From NCBI GenBank assembly GCA_900763675.1, contig CAAFLE010000038.1:1-22677 (forward strand): a DNA stretch of 22,677 nt. Direction: 5' to 3'. The translations under genes were made by a program, and so were the position numbers. Shown here piece after piece: positions 1-6,864 of the stretch (the first letter of the stretch is position 1; each line of letters starts with the position of its first letter). The notes under the pieces were generated by a model. That model worked only from the letters and a program-made list of their open reading frames with translations. It did no database searches and was not told the DNA's origin. The DNA is from an uncultured Oscillospiraceae bacterium. GTDB taxonomy: Bacteria; Bacillota; Clostridia; Oscillospirales; Oscillospiraceae.

Positions 1-35
1 AAATCTGCTGGAGAAAGAGAAAGGGAGGGGGGGAC

Positions 36-1583
36 ATGGACACGACGCCGGAGTATGTGATCGAGATGCTCCACATTACCAAAGTATTCCCCGGGATCAA
101 GGCAAACGATGACATTACCCTGCAGCTGAAAAAGGGCGAGATCCACGCTCTGCTCGGAGAGAACGGCGCGGGCAAATCCACGCTGATGAGCGTTCTTTTC
201 GGGCTGTATCAGCCGGAGGAGGGCATCATCAAGAAGGACGGCGAGGAGGTCAAGATCAACGACCCCAACGACGCCACGGCGCTCCACATCGGCATGGTGC
301 ACCAGCACTTCAAGCTCATCGACGTGTTTACGGTGCTGGACAACATCATCCTCGGTGCGTAGGACACCAAGCTCGGCTTCCTCGAAAAGAAAACCGCTCG
401 CAAAAAGGTGCAGGGGCTTTCTGACCGCTACGGTCTGAAGGTCGATCTTGACGCGAAGATCGAGGACATCACCGTCGGTATGCAGCAGCGCGTGGAGATT
501 CTGAAGATGCTCTACCGCGACAACGAAATCCTCATTTTCGATGAGCCGACGGCGGTGCTGACGCCACAGGAGATCGAGGAGCTTATGCAGATCATGCGCG
601 GGCTGACGAAGGAAGGAAAGAGCATCCTTTTCATCTCCCACAAGCTCAACGAGATCATGGAGGTCTCCGACCGCGTGACCGTTCTGCGCAGGGGCAAGTA
701 TATCGGCACTGTGAACACCGCCGAAACGACCAAGGAGGAGCTTTCCCGCATGATGGTCGGACGTCCGGTGCAGCTCGTGGTGGACAAAACGCCGGCAAAG
801 CCCGGCGAGCCGGTGCTGGAGATCGAAAATCTCACGGTGCCGTCGCAGCTCCACAAAAACGATGCCGTGAAAAACGTTTCTCTCACCGCCCGGCGCGGCG
901 AGATCGTCTGCATTGCCGGTATCGACGGCAACGGACAGAGCGAGCTCGTCTACGCGCTCACAGGTCTCGAAAAGGCGTCCGGCGGGAAGATCACACTCTG
1001 CGGCAAGGACATTACCCACGCCTCCATCCGCCAGCGCTCGCTCGCGGGCATGAGCCATATCCCGGAGGACCGCCACAAGCACGGACTTGTGCTGGATTAC
1101 ACGCTTGAGCAGAATCTCGTGCTGCAGCGCTACTATGAGCCGCAGTTCCAGCACGGCGGCTTTATCCGCTTCGACGAGGTGCGCAAATACGCCGAAAAGC
1201 TCATCAACGAATACGACATCCGCTCCGGTCAGGGACCGGTTACAATTGCCCGCAGTATGTCCGGCGGCAACCAGCAGAAGGCGATCGTCGCCCGCGAGAT
1301 CGACCGCGAGCTTCCTCTGATCGTTGCGGTGCAGCCGACCCGCGGTCTGGACGTCGGCGCGATCGAATACATCCATAAGCAGCTCGTACACGAGCGCGAC
1401 GAGGGCAAGGCGGTGCTGCTCGTGTCGCTTGAGCTGGACGAAGTCATGAACCTTTCCGACCGCATCCTCGTGATGTACGAGGGCGAGATTGTCGGTGAGT
1501 TTGACCCGAAGCAAGTTTCCGTGGAGGAGCTCGGTCTGTATATGGCGGGCGCGAAGCGGCAGGATATGGAGGGAAAGAAATGA
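36..1583 (+). pseudogene. Nucleoside-type ABC importer ATPase (YufO/NupO-like), interrupted by in-frame TAG
   Basis: This would be the 515-codon, double-domain cytoplasmic ATPase of a BmpA/Yuf-type nucleoside importer, energising the two permeases that follow. Domain 1 has Walker A GENGAGKST (residues 41-49), a degenerate signature around ITVGMQQR and Walker B ILIFDEPTA. Domain 2 has the degenerate P-loop GIDGNGQSE, signature MSGGNQQK and VAVQPTRGLD, as is usual for RbsA/YufO-like twin ATPases. The ATG at 36 follows a G-rich Shine-Dalgarno. The frame is closed by TAG at 360-362, just after the NIILGA segment, and the same frame stays open from there to the TGA at 1581-1583. Everything after the stop is intact and well conserved, so the break is recent, a sequencing error, or suppressed. 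A restart at GTG 408 is possible but would lack Walker A. The stop overlaps the ATG of the next gene. The substrate-binding lipoprotein probably lies left of the window. Confidence 0.9.
360..362 (+). other. In-frame TAG codon inside the ABC ATPase gene
   Basis: The TAG is in the same frame as the sequence on both sides and falls where relatives, from memory, tend to read LG-x-E-P (here LGA-stop-DT). A single G to T change from GAG would give it. None of the 22 real gene ends in this window uses TAG. Confidence 0.9.
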
Positions 1584-2851
1584 ACGAAGAAAAAACCTCC
1601 TTCTGGAAAAAGGACAGCGTGCGCTCGGTCATCGCATCACTGCTCTCTATCCTTATCGGCCTGCTGGCGGGAACGCTGCTCATCCTGATCGTCGGCTGCA
1701 CGAACAAGTCTCTCGGCTTCCACAGCGCTCTCGAGGGCATCCGGCTCGTGTTTTTCGGTCTTTTCAGCACCGGGCGTGACGCTACCGGCGCACTGACGTT
1801 CGGCTTTAACCCCGCGAGCATGGGCAATATGCTCTTCCGCGCCATGCCGCTGATCCTCACGGGTCTCTCGGTGGCGACGGCGTTCAAGACCGGTCTTTTC
1901 AACATTGGTGCGCCGGGACAGTATCTTGCCGGAACGTGCGCCACGCTCTTCATCGCGCTGAGCATTCCGTCCGAGCAGGTTTCTCCCGTGATCATCTGGC
2001 TGCTGGCGTTCCTCGGCGGCATGGCGGCGGGCGCTCTCTGGGGCGCGATCCCCGGTATGCTCAAGGCACTGCTGAACATCAACGAGGTCATCGCCTGCAT
2101 TATGACGAACTGGATCGCGGCGAACATCGTCACATGGATCTTCGACATCAGCCATCTGAAAAACATAGTCGAGAACACGAAGTCCGGCTATATCTACAAA
2201 ACAACGTTCAACAACGTTGCCACATCCAAATTCGGACTGGATAAGCTCTTCCCCGGCTCGCAGGTCAGCGGCGGCATCCTGATTGCCATTGCCCTTGCGA
2301 TCGTCATCTACATCGTTCTCTCGAAAACGACGTTCGGCTATGAGCTGCGTGCCTGCGGCGCGAACCGCCACGCCGCCCGCTACGCCGGTATCCACGACAA
2401 GCGCAACATCATTCTTTCCATGGCGATCGCGGGCGCTCTCTCCGGCGCCGCCGGTTCGCTTTACTACCTTGCGGGCAACACGGAGTTTTACTGGAACACC
2501 TACCAGACGCTCCCGGCGGCAGGCTTCAACGGCATCGCCGTGGCGCTGCTCGCGGTGAACAACCCCATCGCCGTGATCTTTACCGGCTGCTTTATGTCCA
2601 TTCTGGACATTGCCGGTATGCAGATCACCAACCTCACCGCCTACAACGAGTACATCACGGACGTCATCATCGCCGTGATCGTATACATGGCGGCGTTCTC
2701 GCTGGTCATCAAGATGTGGATCAGCGCCCGGAAAAAGAAAAAACCGGCGCACGCAGAGACCGCCGAAACTCCGGCGGAGAAGCCCGTGCCGCAGGATGAG
2801 ACCGGCGCCGGGATCCTCCCGGCGGCGGAGGGAAAGGAGGCGCAGGAGTAA
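1580..2851 (+). CDS. Nucleoside ABC transporter permease (YufP/NupP-like)
   Basis: This 423-residue integral membrane protein belongs to the BPD_transp_2 (LivH/RbsC/YufP) permease family and would form half of the nucleoside channel. It has a hydrophobic segment at about 15-40, the family motif LFNIGAPGQ near residue 110, and a run of further membrane segments to about residue 385. The cytoplasmic coupling region TTFGYELRACGANRHAARYAGI is typical of Yuf-type permeases. The last 40 or so residues are a charged, Ala/Glu/Pro-rich hydrophilic tail that starts with KKKK and is probably cytoplasmic. The ATG at 1580 overlaps the TGA of the ATPase gene (ATGA), and its stop overlaps the next start, so the genes should be translationally coupled. 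The exact substrate cannot be read from sequence; nucleosides are inferred from the family and from the uridine kinase downstream. Confidence 0.92.
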   Translation: MNEEKTSFWKKDSVRSVIASLLSILIGLLAGTLLILIVGCTNKSLGFHSALEGIRLVFFGLFSTGRDATGALTFGFNPASMGNMLFRAMPLILTGLSVATAFKTGLFNIGAPGQYLAGTCATLFIALSIPSEQVSPVIIWLLAFLGGMAAGALWGAIPGMLKALLNINEVIACIMTNWIAANIVTWIFDISHLKNIVENTKSGYIYKTTFNNVATSKFGLDKLFPGSQVSGGILIAIALAIVIYIVLSKTTFGYELRACGANRHAARYAGIHDKRNIILSMAIAGALSGAAGSLYYLAGNTEFYWNTYQTLPAAGFNGIAVALLAVNNPIAVIFTGCFMSILDIAGMQITNLTAYNEYITDVIIAVIVYMAAFSLVIKMWISARKKKKPAHAETAETPAEKPVPQDETGAGILPAAEGKEAQE

Positions 2852-3882
2852 TGTCTTTTCTGATTCGGCAGACGCTCATTTATGCGATCCCGCTGATGAT
2901 TGTGGCGCTTGCGGGCATTTTCGCCGAGCGCAGCGGCATCATCAACCTCGCTCTCGAAGGCATTATGATCTTCGGCGCGTTCATCGGCGTGCTGTTCGTG
3001 CGCATTCTGCAGGCGACCGGCTGCTTCGACGCGGCAAAGGCGGCGGGCGACTGGATGGCGCTGCAGGGGTATATGTTCCTCTCCATGCTCGTCGCGGCGG
3101 CGCTCGGCGCGGTGTTCTCGCTGCTGCTGGCGTTCGCGGCGATCAACCTCAAGGCGGACCAGACCATCGGCGGCACGGCGCTCAATATGCTCGCTCCCGC
3201 GCTGGTGCTGTTCCTCATCCGCATCATCGCCAACCAGAACACGCTGCAAATGCTCTCCGGCGACAGCGCCAGCTGGTTTATGATCAAGAAAACGACGCTG
3301 GGCTTTGACCGTGGCGCGGATCTCGGCTTCCTCGGCGAGACGTTTATCCATAAGGTCTATTTTGCAACGTATATCTGCATCCTGATCTTTGTGATTCTCT
3401 CCGTCATCCTGTATAAGACGCGGTTCGGTCTGCGGCTGCGTGCGTGCGGCGAGAATCCGCAGGCGGCGGCGTCGCTTGGCATCAACGTAGTGAAAATGCG
3501 CTATGCGGGCGTGACGATCTCCGGCGCGCTTGCTGGCATGGGCGGCTTTGTTTATGCCATGACGACGGCAAACTGCAGCTCGAACGGCGACGTGGCGGGC
3601 TTCGGCTTCCTCGCTCTCGCGGTTATGATCTTCGGCAACTGGAAGCCGCTGAACGTCGCGGGCGGTGCGCTGCTGTTCGGTCTTTTCAAATGCGTGGCGG
3701 CGTCCTATTCGACGCTCGACATCAACGGCGACGGCATTTTCTGGCTGAACACCATCGGTCTGAACGGTCATTTCTACCGTCTGCTGCCGTATCTCATCAC
3801 GCTCATCGTGCTGGCGTTCACGTCCAAAAGCTCCCGCGCCCCCAAGGCGGAGGGCATCCCCTACGACAAGGGTACGCGCTGA
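2851..3882 (+). CDS. Nucleoside ABC transporter permease (YufQ/NupQ-like)
   Basis: This is the second, 343-residue membrane permease, paralogous to the preceding gene and shorter, as YufQ is relative to YufP. The N-terminus carries the family pattern AGIFAERSGIINLALEGIMIFGA (roughly residues 20-42), and the later TRFGLRLRACGENPQAAASLGI is the cytoplasmic loop that contacts the ATPase. Several strongly hydrophobic segments span the chain. Its ATG shares one base with the TAA of the upstream permease and is preceded by GGAAAGGAGG inside that gene's end. Its TGA overlaps the start of the uridine kinase gene. It should work as a heterodimer with the first permease. Confidence 0.92.
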   Translation: MSFLIRQTLIYAIPLMIVALAGIFAERSGIINLALEGIMIFGAFIGVLFVRILQATGCFDAAKAAGDWMALQGYMFLSMLVAAALGAVFSLLLAFAAINLKADQTIGGTALNMLAPALVLFLIRIIANQNTLQMLSGDSASWFMIKKTTLGFDRGADLGFLGETFIHKVYFATYICILIFVILSVILYKTRFGLRLRACGENPQAAASLGINVVKMRYAGVTISGALAGMGGFVYAMTTANCSSNGDVAGFGFLALAVMIFGNWKPLNVAGGALLFGLFKCVAASYSTLDINGDGIFWLNTIGLNGHFYRLLPYLITLIVLAFTSKSSRAPKAEGIPYDKGTR

Positions 3883-4529
3883 TGGAAGAGAAAAACGCCA
3901 AGCCCCTGCCGGAGATCCTCGTCGTCGGCATTGCCGGCGGCTCCGGCGGCGGGAAAACAACGCTTACGAGCAATCTCATCCGCCGCTTCGGCGACAAGGT
4001 GTGCATCGTCCACCACGACAACTACTACCGCGCCCACGACGATCTCACCTACGAGGAGCGCACCAAGCTCAATTACGACTGCCCCGAGGCGTTTGAGACC
4101 GAAATGATGATCGAGCATCTGCGCCTTTTGAAGCAGGGGCGCTCGGTCCACTGCCCGGTGTACGACTTCAAGGTGCATAACCGCAGCGGCGAGACCATCG
4201 AGATCGAGCCGCGGCCGGTCATTCTGGTGGAGGGCATTCTGATCTTCGCCGATCCGGCGCTCTCCGATCTCATGGACATCCGCGTGTTCGTAGACGCCGA
4301 TGCCGACGTGCGTCTTGCCCGGCGCGTGCTGCGCGATACGGAAAAGCGCGGCCGCACGGTGCGCAGCGTCGTGGAGCAGTGGCAGAATACCGTTAAACCC
4401 ATGCACGAGAAGTACGTCGAGCCGTCGAAGAAAAACGCCGACATCATCGTGCCGCAGGGCGGCAAAAACGCCGTGGCGCTTGATCTCATCGTCGGACGCA
4501 TCCAGCGCCATCTGGACGAGAATGCGTGA
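3882..4529 (+). CDS. udk: Uridine kinase (uridine/cytidine monophosphokinase)
   Basis: This 215-residue cytoplasmic P-loop enzyme phosphorylates uridine and cytidine to UMP and CMP with a nucleoside triphosphate, the first step of pyrimidine salvage. The P-loop GIAGGSGGGKTT is at residues 16-27, the substrate segment HHDNYYR at 44-50, CPEAF at 67-71, CPVYDF at 91-96, the Walker B-like VILVEGIL at 113-120, and the lid arginines in RRVLRDTEKRGR at 147-158. The length matches the family (about 205-215). I chose the ATG at 3882 because it overlaps the permease stop as ATGA; the open frame runs further upstream only as a shadow of the permease. Position at the end of the transporter operon supports trapping of imported nucleosides. 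A perfect terminator follows 11 bases after the stop. Confidence 0.93.
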   Translation: MEEKNAKPLPEILVVGIAGGSGGGKTTLTSNLIRRFGDKVCIVHHDNYYRAHDDLTYEERTKLNYDCPEAFETEMMIEHLRLLKQGRSVHCPVYDFKVHNRSGETIEIEPRPVILVEGILIFADPALSDLMDIRVFVDADADVRLARRVLRDTEKRGRTVRSVVEQWQNTVKPMHEKYVEPSKKNADIIVPQGGKNAVALDLIVGRIQRHLDENA

Positions 4530-4540
4530 AAAAATGAAAA

Positions 4541-4576
4541 GCCGTTTCTCTCCCTTGGGAGAGAAACGGCTTTTAT
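4541..4576 (+). terminator. Rho-independent terminator after udk (A-tract on the left makes it potentially bidirectional)
   Basis: GCCGTTTCTCTCCC (4541-4554) pairs perfectly with GGGAGAGAAACGGC (4557-4570) across a TT turn, followed by TTTT at 4571-4574. An AAAA run sits just before the left arm, so the structure could also stop - strand transcription from the lipoprotein gene at 4591-4865. Confidence 0.92.
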
Positions 4577-4590
4577 CATGTAATGGATCC

Positions 4591-4865
4591 TTACGGCTCC
4601 CGCACCGTTCCGCCGGTGACGGAGAGAGTTCCGGCGTCGAGCGCGACGGCGTCCGCCCCGCCCGGCACGACCAGCTCGCCGCCGGAGACCGTGACGCTGC
4701 CCGCCCCGAGCCATACCGAGCCGTCCACGCGGAGCGTACCGCCGGAAACGACGATGCTGCCGCGTTCCATGGCAAGATCGCCCGCGATGTGCAGCGTGCC
4801 GCTGCGCCGCACCCGGCGAGCAATAGAAGAGCGGCGGAAAGAAGCAGACAGCACAGCTTTTTCAT
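4591..4865 (-). pseudogene. Small beta-repeat lipoprotein with leader and body in different frames
   Basis: From the ATG at 4865 (GGGAGG just upstream) the frame encodes a textbook lipoprotein signal, MKKLCCLLLSAALLLLAGC, with lipobox LAGC at residues 16-19. Two residues later this frame turns into Arg/Ser-rich nonsense. The frame one base earlier takes over with GTLHIAGDLAMERGS and continues to TAA at 4591-4593. That body has two near-copies of a Gly-rich beta pattern, GSIVVSGGTLRVDG and GSVTVSGGELVVPG, typical of beta-solenoid or carbohydrate-binding-like surface proteins. Restoring one base after the lipobox (TGC GGC GC-x AGC GGC) joins them into a protein of about 90 residues. No slippery heptamer is seen at the join, so a one-base deletion or sequence error is more likely than programmed frameshifting. 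I do not recognise a specific family and assign no function beyond surface attachment. Confidence 0.68.
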
Positions 4866-4897
4866 TGCAGGACCTCCCGTTGTAAATCGACGCGATC

Positions 4898-4903
4898 ATT
4901 ATA
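4898..4903 (-). promoter_or_regulatory. Candidate -10 element for the small lipoprotein gene
   Basis: The - strand reads TATAAT at 4903-4898, 32 bases upstream of the lipoprotein ATG. I see no good -35 at the right distance (the best is TTACAT at 4926-4921), so this is only a partial match. It lies just after the terminator of the upstream peptidase gene, where a new promoter would be expected. Confidence 0.45.
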
Positions 4904-4928
4904 AAATAGAACGCCTGGGGATGTAAGG

Positions 4929-4962
4929 AAAAACCGCTCCCCGCCCGGTTGGGGGGGAGCGG
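4929..4962 (-). terminator. Rho-independent terminator of the - strand phosphatase/peptidase operon
   Basis: On the - strand CCGCTCCCCCCC pairs with GGGCGGGGAGCGG (one bulged base, loop AACC) and is followed by TTTTT. It sits 10 bases past the stop of the YugP-like gene and separates that operon from the lipoprotein gene. Confidence 0.85.
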
Positions 4963-4971
4963 CGTTTCGGT

Positions 4972-5706
4972 TCAGCGCCGGTCGCGCTTTCCGAACACGG
5001 AAAGCACGTACACGAGAAACCGGAGAAAGTATACAAACGAGGTGAGCAGCGACGCGAGATAGGTGAGCGCCGCGGCGGAGAGGACCTTTTTTGCCGCGGG
5101 CAGCTCGTCCTCGGCAATGACGCCTGCGGCGACGAGCATATTCCCGGCGCGGCGCGAGGCGTCCAGCTCCACGGGCAGCGTGACGAGCGAGAAGAGGAAC
5201 GAACCGCCGTAGAGAACAACGCCGATCATCGCAACGGTGAAGCCCGTGTCGGGGTTCGCCGTGCGGACGTAGCTGTCGAGCAGAATGCCGATCAGCACGA
5301 GCGGTATGGCAAGACGCGAGCCGAAATTCACGACCGGCACGAGCGCCGTGCGCAGCCGGTAGGGACCGTAGCCCTCCTTGTTCTGCATCACATGACCGAT
5401 CTCGTGCGCGGCGACCGCCGCCGCGGCGATCGAGCGCCCCTCATAGGTGCCGGTAGAGAGATTCACAATGCTCTGCGCGGGGTTATAATGGTCGCTCAGC
5501 TCGCCGGAAACTCTGCCGAGAGAGATGTCGTTCACGCCGTTCATGCGCAGCAGCCGCTCGGCGGTGTCGTGACCGGAAAGACCGCTGCGGCTTGGCACGC
5601 GGCTGTAGGCGGCATAGGCGCTTTTGACCTTTGCGCCCGCGAGCATCGAAAACGCCATGCACGCGAGCAGCGCAAGAAGAAATACGATGTAGTCCTGAAA
5701 ATACAC
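4972..5706 (-). CDS. YugP-like membrane zinc metallopeptidase
   Basis: This 244-residue protein matches the Zn_peptidase_2 (YugP) family of membrane-embedded zincin-like proteases. An N-terminal membrane segment covers about residues 5-24. The zinc-binding motif HEIGH is at 101-105, preceded by the Ala-rich helix SIAAAAVAA. Further hydrophobic segments lie at about 123-142, 156-178 and 207-237, and the likely third metal ligand is in VELDASRRA (179-187). Before the active site SGHDTAERLL and SDHYNPAQ match the family pattern. The start is GTG at 5706, with AGGAG eight bases upstream and only 15 bases after the stop of the metallophosphoesterase gene, so it is cotranscribed. Substrates of this family are largely unknown. 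The chain ends in KRDRR. A terminator follows. Confidence 0.9.
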   Translation of the reverse strand: MYFQDYIVFLLALLACMAFSMLAGAKVKSAYAAYSRVPSRSGLSGHDTAERLLRMNGVNDISLGRVSGELSDHYNPAQSIVNLSTGTYEGRSIAAAAVAAHEIGHVMQNKEGYGPYRLRTALVPVVNFGSRLAIPLVLIGILLDSYVRTANPDTGFTVAMIGVVLYGGSFLFSLVTLPVELDASRRAGNMLVAAGVIAEDELPAAKKVLSAAALTYLASLLTSFVYFLRFLVYVLSVFGKRDRR

Positions 5707-5721
5707 GGAAAAGCTCCTTTC

Positions 5722-6864
5722 TTACAGCCGTTCCAGACGCCCGGCATACCAGCCGGTCACGCCATTTTTCTTGATCCAGCAGCCGCGGTCGGTTTCCCGC
5801 ACGACGCTGAGAAGCTCGCCCGGCTCTACGGCGGGACGGTAGTCGGTCACGTCGTTCACACGCAGCTCGCCGTTCGCTTCATAGAGGAAATCGGTCGGCA
5901 CGTCCATCACGTACCCCGTGCGCCGGTGCCGGATGCGGCACCACTCGCGTCCCAGCTCGACCGGCTCGACGGCATTGTCGCCCCAGCGGATGTACGCGGA
6001 ATGCAAGCCCTTTTTCTGCGCGTCGAGCGCCCGGGCGAGCGGGAACGGGTCGTACCATTCGCTTGTGAATCTGCCGCGGCGGATGATGAGAGCGTTGAGC
6101 TGCCCGTCGTCCTTGAGAACGCACCCGCCGTCGATGCTTGCCATGCGGCACGCCGGATCGACGATGGGTACGGCGGAGATCGTGTTCGCGCCGTACAGAC
6201 ACACCGGCGTGTGTCCGGTGATGACCCACTTTTTGAAGTGCGGGCGGGAGGAATAAAACCCGTCGATCTTCATGCACCGCCACGGTCCCGCGCTCTCGAG
6301 CGTTTCGCCGTGGGGGATGCCGCCGTGGACGAAGATGTATTTATCGTTCTCCAGCGCGAACGGCATGGAGCGGAGAAAGTCGAACTCCGGCGCAAACGCC
6401 TCGCGCAGCCGCGCCTTGAGCGCGGGGAGATCGCACGTTTCCGAAAGCTCCGCGCCGAGCGCTGCGCACATTTCGAGAATGAGGCCGCTCCGCGCCGTCG
6501 CCTTCTGGCGGAGGAGGTGCGCAAGCGTTTTCCGGTCCCACTCCTCGTCGCACCCGTCCACCCAAAGATGCCAGAAATCGCAGTTGCCCAGCACCGGGTA
6601 GACGCGGCAGCGCTCCCGCAGCGCCATGGCGTAGCGCAGCGTGGCGAGACTTTCCGGCCCCTTTTCCACCAGATCGCCGAGCAGCACGAGCGCATCGTCG
6701 GCGCGGAGATGCAGCTTATCCGTCAGCCCGCGCAGATACGATAGATTCCCGTGGATGTCCGATATGGCGATGATGCGCGTCCGGTCGTCCAGCGCGGGAT
6801 GTCCCACGGTGTACGTGCTGTTAGGATAAGCGGGATTTTCATAAAAATGCGTTACAAAGTCCAT
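5722..6864 (-). CDS. Calcineurin-like metallophosphoesterase with C-terminal SH3-like domain
   Basis: This 380-residue enzyme has the dinuclear-metal phosphoesterase motifs SDIHGN (35-40), LGDLVEKGPES (62-72), LGNCD (92-96), FVHGG (178-182) and ITGHTP (215-220), in the order seen in the PPP/ApaH-like branch. The third motif reads GNCD rather than GNHD/E, a variant also known in YfcE-like enzymes. From about residue 316 to the end is a separate small beta domain (RVNDVTDYRPAVEPGELLSV, then GVTGWYAGRL) resembling bacterial SH3 domains, which usually bind cell wall or peptides. There is no signal peptide, so it is probably cytoplasmic. I chose the ATG at 6864: it overlaps the last 13 bases of the upstream fusion gene and gives a natural N-terminus; the longer open frame upstream is a shadow. 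Substrate unknown; a protein or dinucleoside polyphosphate phosphatase is possible. Confidence 0.87.
   Translation of the reverse strand: MDFVTHFYENPAYPNSTYTVGHPALDDRTRIIAISDIHGNLSYLRGLTDKLHLRADDALVLLGDLVEKGPESLATLRYAMALRERCRVYPVLGNCDFWHLWVDGCDEEWDRKTLAHLLRQKATARSGLILEMCAALGAELSETCDLPALKARLREAFAPEFDFLRSMPFALENDKYIFVHGGIPHGETLESAGPWRCMKIDGFYSSRPHFKKWVITGHTPVCLYGANTISAVPIVDPACRMASIDGGCVLKDDGQLNALIIRRGRFTSEWYDPFPLARALDAQKKGLHSAYIRWGDNAVEPVELGREWCRIRHRRTGYVMDVPTDFLYEANGELRVNDVTDYRPAVEPGELLSVVRETDRGCWIKKNGVTGWYAGRLERL

Noticed and set aside
360..362. Pyrrolysine or other genetic-code reassignment as explanation of the internal TAG
   Set aside because: No supporting gene or tRNA is visible in the window and only one such codon is seen. 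A point mutation or base error is simpler, so this is kept only as a check.
1637..3960. Two long - strand open frames (371 and 439 codons) opposite the permeases
   Set aside because: They are charged, His/Asp/Arg-rich mirror images of the hydrophobic permease codons; no start signal or domain.
3861..4590. Continuation of the lipoprotein leader frame far past the frame change
   Set aside because: It runs antisense through udk with Arg-rich composition. It stays open only because the sequence is GC-rich.
4790..4810. Programmed frameshifting in the lipoprotein gene
   Set aside because: No slippery heptamer, stimulatory pseudoknot or rare-codon stall is apparent at the junction.
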